Notes under the pieces: generated by a model
The model's input: only the letters and a program-made list of their open reading frames with translations
Databases searched by the model: none
What the model was told of the DNA's origin: nothing
Program-made: the position numbers and the translations under genes
Source: Endocalyx cinctus
Lineage: Eukaryota; Ascomycota; Sordariomycetes; Amphisphaeriales; Apiosporaceae
Reading direction: 5' to 3'
Length of the DNA stretch: 64,000 nucleotides
NCBI GenBank assembly: GCA_001600455.1
Contig: BCKC01000013.1
Coordinates: 248,001 to 312,000, forward strand
Part shown: piece after piece, positions 34,852-48,394 of the stretch
How the letters are laid out: each line of letters opens with the position of its first letter
How positions within the stretch are numbered: position 1 is the stretch's first letter

Positions 34852-35184
34852 ATGGAAGCACGAATAGAGCTCGATGACGTGTCCGGATATTGGAAGTATA
34901 CTTGGGAACGATGTCAAGATGGGCGTGGCTGGGATATAGCTGGAGGCCGAAAAGAGGAAGTCTCTGGAGAGTTTCTATTAAGCCACGCTTTCGACAAATT
35001 GTCTGTCGTGGTCTGTGTGGATGGTGCTTGGCCATTCGTGGTACGTTGGAATGATAGTGCACAAGTGTTCGAGGGTACGGATGGCATAAACAGGAGGCTA
35101 GATGTTGAAGCTTCTGTGATGATAGACATGATGTGCGGAGTACTGGGCCAGCACGTCGGCTTTACACGTTATGTAACACACTGA
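34852..35184 (+). CDS. hypothetical protein
   Basis: A 110-aa frame from an ATG at 34852, acidic to neutral, with several aromatic residues (GYWKYTWERC, GAWPFVVRW) and no membrane segment. The composition looks like a real soluble protein, but no family is recognised. No intron is evident. It could be a short orphan gene or one exon of a larger one. Confidence 0.35.
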   Translation: MEARIELDDVSGYWKYTWERCQDGRGWDIAGGRKEEVSGEFLLSHAFDKLSVVVCVDGAWPFVVRWNDSAQVFEGTDGINRRLDVEASVMIDMMCGVLGQHVGFTRYVTH

Positions 35185-35492
35185 CTACAATTATTAAGTC
35201 GAGTACTGGCACCCTAGTCCCATGCGTGTATATTCCAGCTATCCACATCCTGAGTTGAATTAGCACCCTTGCTGCTCGGTTTAAGAACGGATCATAGAGT
35301 AACTATATATAATGTCTTAGTAACGCGGTGTCAATTCTTTTGGAAAATATGCTCATACGAGCATTATTATATAAAACATAAATCACTTCAAGTCCATGCA
35401 ACGATAAGTTTTACGACTAGATGATGTTCTAGATGAACCAGTTAGGATTTCAATAAAGAAAGAATAAGTTTATACCGGAAGATAAGTCCGAG
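35185..35492. other. intergenic
   Basis: Spacer between convergent small genes; I see nothing. Confidence 0.4.
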
Positions 35493-36192
35493 TTAATGTA
35501 TATTATTTAACGCGTAGCCGACCGACAGGACCGCTTTTGCAACACTTTTCAGTCTCGCCCCGTTCTGCTTACTGCGATTTGGTTTTGGTTCAGAGCACTC
35601 TCCGTGCCCGCTCACCGTGTCCAGAGAACGCCGATGTAGAGATGCGTCTGACACTTCAGCTATCTCCCTCTTGACGACCGCACCATTACTCGTAGCGGGA
35701 CGAATTGCGTTTCCAGACAAAAATTGAATAGATTGCTTGCCTCGACCTTCATGGCCCCAAAGTACAGGCTTTTCGTGTACGTCTTTATAGCTCCTTCCGT
35801 ACTTGAAATCCTGATCTGGAGTTGGGAATGTCGTTTCCGAGTGCTGATCTTGTAGACGTTCTAACCGAAGCCTGAGAACTTTGTTCATTTCAACAGCTTC
35901 CTGTCGTTTGCGACGTTCTTGCTTGTACGCAATTTCAAATCTTCTCGCGGTGTGCTGTTGCCTCGCCAATTTGCTAGATGTGCTTCTGAGGAGCCAGTAA
36001 ATCTCGAGGAGTCGTTGTTGAGCCTCGAACAGCCGACTCGCGGCATCGTCAGGACTTGGGTCTACGGAACTGCACGTCTCGTATGCTTCTGGAACCAAAC
36101 CCTCCTCGTTAACCTTGTATGTTAGAATCGGACGAATAGTTCTTTGTCATTCATTGAAAACATACCTGCTCTAATCGTGTAAGGCCCGACAT
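35493..36192 (-). CDS. basic coiled-coil hypothetical protein
   Basis: A micro-exon of nine codons (36166-36192, starting MSGLTRLEQ) joins exon 2 (35493-36113) through a 52-bp intron with a GTATGT donor, a CTAAC branch and an AAG acceptor, giving 215 aa. I prefer this start because the long frame itself opens only at a TTG. Residues about 35-100 are a Gln/Glu/Arg-rich helix, probably coiled coil. The tail is basic and disordered. Function unknown; a nuclear location is possible from the basic content. Confidence 0.5.
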
Positions 36193-37241
36193 GTGGCACG
36201 AATATTGAAGAATTGTAGTTTGAAGTAGCCAGATCTCAAGATACGGAATCGACTACTTTCCATTTATAGTGGTGTTTGATCCCAGATTCTGACCCGATGG
36301 GCCCCCTTTTAGGCTTTGGATTCTATTCTATGGGGTGGTCCGTGAAAGGCCCTTTTCTACTATGAATAGTTTCCCTAGACCCTGATGTATATTCGGTATA
36401 AATGAGGCCTTGTATTATAGTCTTAAGCTTATCTTAAAGCTCAATGTTCCCATCGTCGTCATCATTATGTATGTGAGGCCCTGCTGCTCCACCATGATTT
36501 TGAGGAACGAGTGACATCGGATCACGATAAGCTAGGTTCCGCACCGTCATTGTTTGTTGAATAGACCAGGCTGCATCGAACTGTGCCTGACAATAAGCGT
36601 TTATAGCTAATCGCAGCGCGTTTTTCATATATAAAGCAATAGGACTATGTTGGTTGTGATGGTTCCGGAGTCTCCGCTATTTTGTAGAGTTTTGTAAAAT
36701 TAGAGGTTAATTACGTTGGTCTAAGGACATATTACTCTCGTATTCCCGTCCTTTCCGTGGTCAATCCTGTTCAGAGTCTACCGCTTAAGCGGAGATGGAA
36801 ATAACCACCACCACCGTGCATATTGAACTTAATACTCAACCATTGGCCCCCAAGTAACCGGTATGCAACTCAGTCAGTGTAAGCATGTCCAAGGACGCTC
36901 AAGTAACAATAGCGCCGTTTTATGTACTAACTAACATAACAGCTTCTGCAGAGCTGATATCCAAAACATGTGTATAGGGGTTTATTTTAAGTTAACTAGT
37001 CGGATCTCGTAATTATAAGCAACCCCTGCGAGACAAGGTAATAAGTCACAATCATAGCTACAAAAGTACCTCACTTTTATCCTTGGCTCAATTTTATTAA
37101 GTTGTTTTAAAATTTTAAATTTTTGATGTATATATATATTATCTGTATCGATGCAAGAATGTTTAAGCGCGAAAAATATGTTCACAGCTATAAAATTTAT
37201 ATGAAATTATCAGAGGGCCATCGCGCGTCTTCTATCCGATC
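36193..37241. other. intergenic; possible short exon at 36434-36628 (-)
   Basis: A 64-aa frame at 36434-36628 (-), preceded by a possible splice acceptor, may be the last exon of a lost gene. It ends in an acidic HNDDDDGN segment. Otherwise the region is AT-rich spacer. Confidence 0.35.
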
Positions 37242-38296
<1,055 letters not shown>

Positions 38297-38716
38297 ATAG
38301 AGACGATCTTTTTAGTAATAAGAAATCTAATAAACACAGACATCAAATAATTATGTTTAATTAGTAAATATATTTTATAATCAAAATTCCTTTACTATGT
38401 AAAACTGAGCCGTTTTTCAAAGATTCGGGGATAACTAAGTGATAATATACAAGGCTATGTATGTAACATTACTTACTCGAATCACAGCTTTTTATTCACG
38501 CATATAATTTTTAATAAAGGAATCCTGCTTCCTGATTACCTATCCACGTTGACAAGGGGGGTACAGAGCTCCGTTCATACCGGTTTCGGTCTCAATTTAG
38601 AAGATGCGGCTCTTGCGGTAGTCGGTAGCTTAAATAATACGCGACATCCTGCACATACCTTATCCTAAGTCCCCATACCCAAATCTTGCACACCCTTCCA
38701 AACTCGACTCATCAAA
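38297..38716. other. intergenic
   Basis: AT-rich spacer containing the likely promoter of the F-box gene. I see nothing else. Confidence 0.4.
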
Positions 38717-40499
38717 ATGGCTTTACAAACGCCTTCCGTACTTGAGCGTTTCCCTTATGAGATAATGACGTATATTACCGATAACTTAAATATAACAGAC
38801 GTTTTCAATTTATCTCAATGCAACCGTCATCTCCAATACGTGGTACGCGATGAAAGCTTATGTAAGAGAATAGTTAAAGTGAGTATCCGTAAGACAGAAA
38901 CCTCGTCTTACAGTATCTGATTACTTGAGTAAGACGAAAGCGAGATATACGACCGAGACAAACGAGGCACATCAGAGTAAACGATTCAGCCAAGCTCTTC
39001 GACGGGTAGCGAAACGCCATCAAGCCCTACAACAGGCTTCTCCGTATGTTGTAGGCGTGGTTGGACTCGCCGACTCATACCAGTATATCGGCGGCAAGCT
39101 TTGCTATATCGTCGAATCACGCCCACGTCGTTGGCTTCGTATACTCGATCTCTATGGCCGCACCGACACCGAACTTATCGTAGACATCCCGGCCCTGATT
39201 AGTACCGCAGTGCCTCGAGCGTCGAAAAGTCGCAAGTATAGATTTCGTACCTTGTATCATTCATGCGGCATAACTGCTTGCTTGTTTAGCTTTGCATTAC
39301 CCGACACGGAAAATTGGCTTCTGGTCTTTAATGCCCAAAAATCCAGGATATTGGAAACATTCCGTTTAGATAATATATCTCGGATCTTTGTCCGTAACGA
39401 CGAAGATTTTCTCTACTACGGAACTTATTCGGAGATTGGCGCCGATGGATACCGACGATGGGCTCTTAGAGGCTTTGCTCTTAAGAGCGGCACCTGGTTT
39501 TCTCAAAAAGTACACCTGCATGGGTTGTTAGGAGACGACATTGGCACCGATATCTACTTCAAGATCTTCGACGGTTATTTTTACGGCCTTTCGAATAAGA
39601 GTCGTTTAGACGAGATAGACTCCGATTGGAACTCTCACTATCACTATTTCAGATTTCGACTGGAGGAGCCCATGAAGATGCAATTCATAAATGAGCACGA
39701 TAGCTGGAGGAGGTATCATTCGGAGGGACCTATAGATGATAGGTGGTGTTTCCTTAGTTTGGAGAAAGACGAGGCTTTGGGGGATATCTATATTATAGAA
39801 TGTCGCAGGGAGTGGCCGAAAGGGCAGCCCTTAGGCCGACGAACTTATTACGGGATAAAGGTTATCTTTATTACGCCGTTTACGACCTCGATATTCCCAT
39901 CGCACCAATATGTATATCTCGGAAACGAAAATCTAGATATACTAACTGATACTAGGAGGAAAACTTATTTATGCTTATACTAGCTCTTTTCTCACACGTT
40001 TTACGACTTTTATGACCGATTCCTATCAGGAAACTTTGAGAGTTAGAGGATACGTCTACGGACGGGGAGTAAACAACATAACGGGAAGAATAAGATATCT
40101 ACGTGGCTCCTAAGGTAAAAACCGTTAAGACTTGATTTTTATTTGGACGAGATTAATAAAATATTTAACCCGCCTGAGCATTTAGGCTACGTAGTTGCTA
40201 TTAACGACGAAAGATTAATTATATACGTTATCGTTAATGACGAGAAAACTTTAAAGGCGTTGGTATATATTAGCTTTGACCTTGCCGCTAAGCTAGCAGG
40301 AATAAAGCGCGTGTTTTTTGAACAGGATTGTTGTAGTTTTTGCCATAAAGAAGAAGAGTTATATATCTGCTTAAACGATGCGGTGCCCCATAAAAAGAAC
40401 GGGGAAGGCTTAAACGGTTCGATTACGATTTGGGCTCGGATTAAGAAAGCCATGTATTATGACTTGTCCGGGAAGCTGGCTTTCGCTCGTCGGACGTAA
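38717..40499 (+). pseudogene. F-box protein gene, decayed at its 3' part
   Basis: Opens with a short F-box (LERFPYEIMTYITDNLNITDVFNLSQCNRHL, given here only as the motif LxxxPxEI...LS.CN). A short intron must join this to the long frame ending at 39983. The best frame-keeping choice is 38862-38913 (52 bp); the stronger GTGAGT donor at 38879 would put the next exon out of frame. The long frame stops at TAG 39981-39983. Family-like sequence then continues in changing frames (a RGYVYGRGVNNI segment near 40050) and reopens at 40143-40499 with a Cys-containing block CCSFCHKEEELYIC and a typical AMYYDLSGKLAF ending. At least one frameshift and one stop make it a pseudogene. F-box proteins recruit substrates to SCF ubiquitin ligases. 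Confidence 0.6.
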
Positions 40500-42263
40500 T
40501 GTAAATATGCTCACCATATATTAGAATAGATAATATAATATTACATTAACTATTCGAAACTATCAACATAACCTACATATACTTATATTAATTCTTTATC
40601 GCCAAGGTTTGCCAAAGGATTCATATAAGGATTTTTTATTGTGGTTAAACAAGACGACAAATGAAGTAAAAAAGCGGAACGACTTATCCTAGCTTTACAA
40701 GAAGAATGTATTAAAACTCTTCCTAAGTTTTATAGCTAAAGAATAAACATCTTCGGCGATATTTCGTCCACGTCCGTCTCGTTTTCTGTAACAAAGATGG
40801 ATTTTATTTGAAAAACTTACGTATGTAGCGAACGTTAAAATAGCGTAATAAAATTAATGCCAGCATATAGATGCGACTTTAGGGAGTAAACCCGCGTTTA
40901 GTGCATATTTTATACCGATTAATTTCAAGCTTCGGATTTAATATAAGTCCAGTCCGGGGTTTTATAACTTCCTTCGTCTACTTAACTAAACTTCGATTAT
41001 AAATTCTCTTTTATTATCCTTTCCTAATTGATCTAACCGGCAGTAAAACTTCTAAAGTGAACAGCCCTGATATCCCCCCCTTTCGCTATCTATAGTGACC
41101 CGAAAGTGAAATCGTGCAATTTGTTCTCAATGTATAGTGGGGAAATTGAACGATTTCAATTTCCTCCCACTGTAGGTAGCTAAAGGCGAAGATAACTTAG
41201 TTAAACTTCGTGAATACATACTAGTTGCGCGCTTCCTATTTTTATTTCATTGTGCCCGCCTTTTGTATACTAAGGCCCTGATCGATACGAACTGGGTAGA
41301 GGTTGGGTGCGGTATGAGACCTTATAAATCTCCACAAATGGCCCAGATTACCAAGTAACGACGCTAAACAGCTAGTTTAACTATAAAGTACTTGCATAAC
41401 TGCTTCACTTTGTCATCATTCATTTATGAAGGCCATTTCAATGTATTCTTTTCGCCACCGACCCCGGAATTGCCATATAGAGTATAAATCGTACTTTTTT
41501 ACCATGATTGGTAAGCATAACACACTCATTTTGAATCGATGAGTTAGGTGAAAAAAGCCCTTATGATTATATAATCAATCTCTAAGTGCCTTATAAGTAG
41601 TGCCCTAAATGCCCTGTAATTTTACTGAGTAAAAGTACCCTATAGTGCCCTATAATGCCCTGTAAACCCCTGAAAGTGCCCTATAAGGCCCTTAAGGCCC
41701 ATATTATTAGTCATGAAAGAGATACCTACGCCTTGCATAATAAAAATGGAGCGATGCGTAGGTATTCTCATACCGTACGCAACCTCTACCCATTTTCTAT
41801 CGATCAGGGCCTAAATGTGTATAGTCCCCCACTACGACTCCGGTCCTATGGATAAGTACGGAATTTTCAAAAACTTCCTATCCAATTACTTCCATTAACT
41901 TTATAACTTTATTACTCGGACCGAAAATATATTCCATAGTAGTACCGAACAGCTCTTACAATATCATTTGCGCAAATTATCCAAAATAGTATTTAAAAAA
42001 TTACAATTTAATGGTTTATTTAATCGCTCGACCTATCTTTTCACACGAGTATCCTCTTTTCTTATAAAACGGGTACTAAACGAGGTCTCCACACCACCAC
42101 GCGAAACGAGCACCGAGCCGAAGTACGGAAAACCGCTTAAATGCAACGTCGAACTTGAGCTCTTTTCCTTCAGCTCTAAACTAAAGGATTAGCTAGCGAA
42201 AGACATAAATTATATTACGATATTACCGTCTACGTCATATGCCAGTTTAAATCGCGTCGCTTT
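40500..42263. other. intergenic, AT-rich
   Basis: No supportable gene in about 1.7 kb. It contains the degenerate TGCCCTATAA-type repeat at 41580-41705. Confidence 0.5.
41580..41705. repeat. degenerate TGCCCTATAA-like short tandem repeat
   Basis: At least seven imperfect copies of a unit of about 10 bases (TGCCCTATAA, TGCCCTGTAA, TGCCTTATAA and similar) lie close together with short, irregular spacing. The function is unknown. A decayed minisatellite is the simplest reading. Confidence 0.6.
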
Positions 42264-42603
42264 TTAGTCAATAAAAATCGTAAAACTAAAAGATCCGCGA
42301 GAACGCCGAGTTTCCCGCTTTTCGCAACTCTCATCGTCGAACCAAATCTCGCCCTCGAGCGTAACATCTAGTCGATAGTGGCCTGTATTTCTTGATTCCT
42401 TTACAAGACAAGCGACGTCGTTCCACGCGTTTCGAGCCTTCGTGAGAGATATGTACGCTCGCACGAGACTTACCAGCTGGCCGTCGCACCAGAACCACGT
42501 CGGTCTCGTTCCGAGCCTCGGGCGCGGGCTCGGGCGACGACCCGATTCCAAGATTAATGACGAAGTCTGGTCTGGCGTGCTTGTAAGCGTTGGGAATTCT
42601 CAA
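42264..42603 (-). pseudogene. unassigned broken reading frame
   Basis: Two overlapping minus frames (42264-42551 and 42331-42603) each carry plausible coding text on part of their length, as if one gene had shifted frame near 42480-42540. No family is recognised. Confidence 0.25.
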
Positions 42604-42773
42604 AAAAATCTACGACGGTAGGATTATTCCGCAGTACACCCGTTAGCTGCAAGCCGGCACTCCTGTCAGAAAATACGCATATCGGGGCCGCTGAGGTGCT
42701 TCGCGCCGGCTTGTTCGCATGTTGCTAGTCTCGCGCTCGGTACGTCCGGCACCTATACTTCTCAAGTCTTGAT

Positions 42774-43238
42774 GGCGTCGCCATCCCGCAGTGCGAGGTA
42801 GCCGACTTGCGCATCTCCTGCCCCGTTGTAGTTGGTGAAGAGGTTAGTCAACGTTTGCTCGACGCTTACGCTGTATGTCAGGCTGAAGTGCTCCTGCACC
42901 GGAACCTCGAGGTCTTATCAGGGTGGTTATCGTTAATACAACTTCGCCCGGAACCTCCAGAGCGGTTTTTAAAATGGTCGGGTTTCTTTAACGGGACATG
43001 GCGGGGGATGGGTGACGGCATGTTCATTACTCCTGATTGCAAATTTCCTTCCTTCCAGTTGCATTGTTTACCACTTTATGTTAACACTCATCAAATGCCA
43101 GAGTATTGGAACATGTGTTGTTTGCTTCTATATCCTACAGAGCAGGCACAAGAACAATTTAAAAGATTCGGATACATGTTGCTATTTTCAGATGGACTAG
43201 TCCTTAAAACATTGGACAGATTTTCCAAAAGTGAATAA
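42774..43238 (+). pseudogene. possible C-terminal remnant of a HET-type protein
   Basis: An open frame of about 143 codons whose last part (CLLLYPTEQAQEQFKRFGYMLLFSDGL) resembles the conserved ending found after HET domains, with LL.P.......F.R.G...F. No HET domain precedes it. The first clear ATG (42774) is in another frame, so the piece lacks its 5' end. The assignment is tentative. Confidence 0.35.
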
Positions 43239-43705
43239 CGCAGGCTCCCTCGAATTCGAAGCTCTTATAAGCAACGACCAGTACATAATCTCTATCATAT
43301 AATACTTTTTTAGATAATCTATTTATAAAGCGTAAATAATTAATAAAACTATCAGATCTTTTTTTAAATACGATTTGTGTAAATGTGAAAGGCGTTAGCC
43401 TGCGTATGTCAAACTATGCACATATGCTTTAGGGCGTATGCACCTGACCTAGCATAGCCAGGCTGCCCATTAAGGACCTACCCCTTGACAAAAACGATAT
43501 TAAGAAGTATATCACTTTTTTCCCTTCCACTTAGCCCTTACATCGTAAAAGAAGTATTAAATAAAAATATCTCATCTCAAATTAATAACTGAGTGAACAT
43601 GTTAACACCTATGCATACAGGGCTGCAGATTCCTATTAATACGAAAAACGAGAAACGGAAAATGGTCGAAAGGGGGGCAGCGCCTCCGTTCCGTTTTAAG
43701 CTTAG
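43239..43705. other. intergenic
   Basis: AT-rich spacer; I see nothing. Confidence 0.4.
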
Positions 43706-44182
43706 TCAGCCGACCCAACCGTTTTCTGGTTCTCCCGGGGGGTTGAGTGCTTGAAGTGTCCATCCACGAGTAAACCATCTACTCATCCGAAAATCTTTCT
43801 CCCGCGTCGACTGATCCTGTCTATCAACTTTCGTAGTGGCATACCTCGGGACGCCAGACAGGTAAACGTAACATATTGCCGCATTTTGGTACCATCGAAA
43901 CATGGAGTTGATGACCTCGGAAAGCTCTGTGTTATTTGATTTATCGATACATCATATATCGACCCAAAAATATTGTAGCTCGTTTCGCTTTGCTTGTTCA
44001 GCACATAACTTAATCTTGTCGTAGCCGGCCTTCCGCTGCCAATCACCCGGCTGTTTCGCTGGGTCGGCAAAGACCACCTCGTCTGGTCTCCATGTATGGG
44101 AAGGAATCGCGTAGGGAGGAATATTGTCGGAAAAGAGGATAAGGCTGTAATTGGCAGCGTCGTCGCATTGTAGTAGCCACAT
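43706..44182 (-). pseudogene. HET-domain gene relic 2 (N-terminal piece)
   Basis: Begins at ATG 44182 with the typical start of HET proteins of the HET-D/E class (MWLLQCDDAANYSL, then IPPYAIPSHTW and YFWVD). A TGA (43952-43954) replaces the first Cys of the usual CCIDK, after which the same frame continues CIDKSNNTELS...INSMFRWYQNA and SRWFTRGWTLQ. It then turns to unrelated sequence and stops at 43706. Only the HET domain start is left; the repeat or NTPase half of such genes is missing. Confidence 0.7.
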
Positions 44183-45082
44183 CGTAAGGCCCAAGAGTTA
44201 AGCAACCGCCAACGGGGTCTGGTTAGAGCACAAGATAGTATTAATGGCCGCAAGGACTTTACTGAATAAAACAGGCATCGTCTCTGTCGTTGCGAGAAAT
44301 TCTGATCTGTTAGGCTTACGAGGCTTTGAATGCGGGGGGTATGTATTATTGGGCTCAGCCGCAAGCCCATGGATTAGATAAATAAAGAAATAATAATTGA
44401 GGCTTCATTAGTATGCGATGTAGCGATGGAACAATGCATATGTAGGCTATTTTTATCCTGTTATAAGTTTGTGGATGTGTACTATACTGTACTGTAGTGC
44501 GGGGTTCTGAGAATACAGGGCTGACACTGCCCCGTACCCAGTAGTAGCTACAGTCAGTGCTGTGGAGGGCTGGCCCCTACTACTAAACATACCGCATAAG
44601 AATAAATTAGCTTATTATATAGTGCCGGATTAAGTTAATGCTTTAAAGGAAGACTATATTGTCGATGCTTTATATATTATGATATATAATATGATTGCTG
44701 TCATTTCCGAATTGCGAAGGAACCACCTGTCGCTTTAAAATTGGAAGTGATTCGAATTTAACGGGAAAAATAAAGCATTATAATTAGAATGGAGTCTAAC
44801 TATATGAAAGTTTTATGTATGTGTGCTTCCTTTAGAATTTGCAAGTCTCGTTTCACTTATATTATCCATTTATCCTATATTATAAGACGTAAGGCTCGGT
44901 TTTAGCTCGAGGTAGTTATCTTTCGCCATCCGTTCTTATTCCTTTTCCAAATGTCTTCGTATCTTCGGGTCCAACCATTTAGGATTGATCGCGCGCGGTT
45001 CGGAGTACTTTTAATAAGACATCGTGAAGAAGATGGAAGATAAACGGTGAATAGTTGATAAATTAAACGCATAACAAATAGT
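44183..45082. other. intergenic
   Basis: No gene seen. A TACTGTACTGTAG motif near 44485 resembles those at 5.2 and 23.1 kb. Confidence 0.4.
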
Positions 45083-47005
45083 TCACGGCTTTACATTTAC
45101 TAAAGCTAAAGGCCATGGAAAAAGAACCGACTTTCGCGATCGTCCTCCAAAAAAGCACAAGCCGGGGAGCGCTCGTCTGATATATAGGCTCGGAACACTA
45201 TAGTTCGTTCTTCCCATTTCAAGATCGACTTCGAGGGAAACGTGATAATCTGTATCGTTGGCATTATCACCCCTGGGCTGCAAGGCAGTGAAGGCAAATG
45301 ACGGCCGATAATTCAAGGCCACGGTCTTATCATCGTCCCAAAGAAAGACAGCCGTACATGGGACTGCACTTCCACCCGACTCATAAAGACTTCCAAGCCT
45401 CAGCACCCTTCCTTGCTCGATCGCACCGACTACCTCCGTGACCATATCATATACGTAATTCTCTCTAATTTTACAAGGTGCATTATTGATAGCATCCCCC
45501 CGTAGGTAGTCTTCGATCGTGTTTGTAAGCTCGATTTCATTAAGTGATTTTAATTCGATTAAAAGCCGCATTAACCGTCGGGACGACATCAAGTCTAGTG
45601 CACCTTTCGGTACATCTACCCAGGGCAATTGGTCGTTAAACGCAGCTGTCTGGATAATCGCTTCGAGTTTCCATAAGTGTCCTTTGGTACGAACGCCTGC
45701 TTCTGTAAGTATTACGTTAGGGAACCGGAAGCCTTTATTAAATGTTAAACCAGATCTAGATTGTGGGGACGAAATTTTGTCGAAACAATATTTAGTTAGG
45801 AATTGAGACACGGTCATTTCAAGTGCCGAAGAACGCTGTGAGATACCACCCCGCGAGTACCCGTTATGGAGAACCAGCCCGTTTAATAGACACATGGTCA
45901 ACATAGAAAGCGCAGGACTGCGTCGGTTGAGCTGTAATTCCCGTACGTCTAATCGAACCGGATAACTGCAACAGTTGGCGACGATGGGAAGCCGATCCCA
46001 CGGATCGGTGATACCTCTTCCTGCGACATCGGCAACAATAGCTGGGGTCATGGACTCTGACCTCTCTAGGAGAGCCGTAAATCTTCCGGCCTTGCTTAAT
46101 ATGTTTCTTATCTGTTCATCCTGCCCGGCCGTCGGGGGTATGGCGTCTTGGAAGGTTTGGCAAAATACGGTTGCATGTCGAGAAAAACTTATTGACTGGA
46201 TGCAAAGCTCGCCTGGAACACTGCCGAAGACCCCGTAGTCTAGTTTCCGTTAGTTCCATGATGGCGGGTGCGAGATAAGTAGTCTCATGTCTTCTCCGCC
46301 TTTGTAATTCTCCTGATATGTCCACGCCCGCTGCCACCAAAGATCGCTCGTGATCTCATACAAAAGCCTAAGACTTTCCAGTGCTTGCTGCCGACTGCCT
46401 ATTGTAATATCCCATTCAACGTATTCTCCAGTCATTACTCCGTATAAGAGCGTTAACTCGTGTAGCGTCTTCATAGGCCTGCCTAGTAACGCGACGGGAT
46501 ATCTACTCCGCTGATAGACCTGATCCATAGACTGGACACCCGCCCTCTTTTTATCACATCGCCGACACCCGCACTCTGCTCTCTTTTTACAAGTTCGTTG
46601 CGGTATGCTATGCCTATCAATCCACAGTAAGTCTATCCTCTTATGACGCATATACTTGGTAATGCGATCAAAAACGCAGTTCCGAACTCGAGATGGGAAG
46701 TATCTATACCCATCCCTGGTCTCGATCCAATATCGACCGCTCGTGCCGTCCTCGTCGTCTGATTTGGTCCAGGTATACGATAACGCGATGTAATTACGGG
46801 TTTTAAAAGCATCAATCTGGACCCGGAGCAGCGTCGTCCCGAGCGCATCCTCACTATCGAGAACAAAGCATTCGAGCCTGCTGAAGAAATCGGAAAGAAA
46901 AGGGTTCTGCTGCACGTGGCTCTCCTGAATGGCAAGAAGAAGTGGAATTATAGGTTGATTATAGCGGACGGAAATGCGGAGCAGATGGTCCCTAAAGTCG
47001 TCCAT
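45083..47005 (-). pseudogene. HET-domain gene 3, complete length but with one in-frame TAA
   Basis: A continuous frame of 641 codons from ATG 47005 to the stop at 45083, interrupted only by TAA at 46250-46252 (codon 252). The HET domain fills about residues 70-250: YIALSYTW, a WIDRHSIPQ-type segment, a Cys-rich insert (CKKRAECGCRRC) and WWQRAWTYQENY followed by LLISHPPS. After the stop, the frame continues with FGSVPGELC and a long C-terminal region ending at PLALVNVKP. The domain order matches relic 1 at 19.2-20.0 kb. HET proteins mediate non-self recognition and cell death after hyphal fusion. A truncated product with the whole HET domain (251 aa) would still be possible. Confidence 0.8.
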
Positions 47006-48394
47006 GGGTATGCTGTGAGGTGGGGCAGCTTACAATTGGATTTATTAAAGGGAGATGGTTTAAAAAGACATAATTATTCGAATTTTCTTTCTATTAGGGT
47101 TGTCGAAAGGGTCCTGGCCGTCGAAATTATCTATGTAAGAGAAGCTTTAATAAAGCATATACTCGAGATTATTCCAGCCTGACAACGTCGAGGTAGGCTA
47201 TGTTTACTCCTGTTCTTTTAAGTTACGACCCTGTTGCGGGGTAATCTAAGGCAGGCTGAGATCATGGAAATATTATAATCTAAGCATTCGTACGTAGCTC
47301 GTAGCTATTCTTTTGAGAATATATTAATACAGCTATTTGCTTCTTACAAGCTTATTTGGAAAAGAAGACTAAAGCGAGAAGCACAAGAGACCAGAGAACC
47401 GCGTGGTCAGATCTTTGGGGAAATTCCACGGCTAGTAGCCACGAACTACGGGTAACTCCTCCTCCGTGTGATATATACAAGCTGAAAAAAAAGATAGCAG
47501 AATAGATTTGAAACGGGATGTATAACTGGTAGATTGCGTATAGCCGATTAAGTTGAAAAGTATGGAATTAAAAGGTGGGAGCCTATCTTCGATATGTTAC
47601 TGTGTTTGACATTAAAATGAAAACGTTTAAAAATCAAATGAGGGGTCAACTGAGCCGACTTCCTAGGAAGTCATCTGCACAGTACTTAAACTATTAGGGG
47701 ACCAAGAAGACCCTGAAAATAATGACATATGCGCTAAGGTACACTAAACGCGGTCTGGTAGGGTAGGCCGTGGCTACTAGAAGCCGATAACAGCAGCTCC
47801 CTGATACACACCTAAAGTATACAGTCGATTGCCCAAAATACCTCCTAGAGGCAGCAATAAGCAGTCTTTTCGGATCCAGCGTGTTTTATGATCTCGATTT
47901 AACGAGAAATGATTATGCTAACATGATGCTATGCGTTCCTCGTATCTTATTCGGCGAGACGTCTGATTTGGGCGACATTAGTAGCTATCCTGACCGCAAG
48001 AGCCTGATAACTATAGATCACTACCGAAACAACACGTTAGATTCCCACGTCCCTCTATATGTATTCCCACATTGAAGTGATTAGTTAATATAAGGAATAG
48101 GAAGGCGGTACTACGCTAGGCGACAGATAGCATTAAATAATAAGATGATATAGGTTCTAATATCTAATGTATCTTTAAGATAATCTACCTATTTTAACAT
48201 TTCCTAATACACACTAAGATACCGGCCTTACTTTAATGAAATATAATACTATTATAATTTACGATGGATAATCATAATTAATAAACCTTCCTTTACATTT
48301 GACGCTTTACTCGACCACACCTGCTGTAGGAGCATCCAACTCGAGCAGAATCATATGATGGGACAAAAAGAAACATACTGTCGCCCACTTTCAT
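47006..48394. other. intergenic with repeat copy B
   Basis: A 64-codon frame at 47881-48075 (+) has no recognised family. The palindrome copy at 47657-47672 and about 150 bases to its right resemble sequence at 50.5 kb. Confidence 0.45.
47657..47672. repeat. dispersed palindrome, copy B (perfect)
   Basis: GACTTCCTAGGAAGTC is a perfect 16-bp palindrome. It is followed by GCGCTAA, ACACTAAA and AAGCCGATAACAGC blocks that recur in the same order after copy C at 50.5 kb. Confidence 0.55.

Noticed and set aside
43783..44370. 195-aa minus-strand frame
   Set aside because: Overlaps HET relic 2 in another frame; the HET motifs are in the frame starting at 44182.
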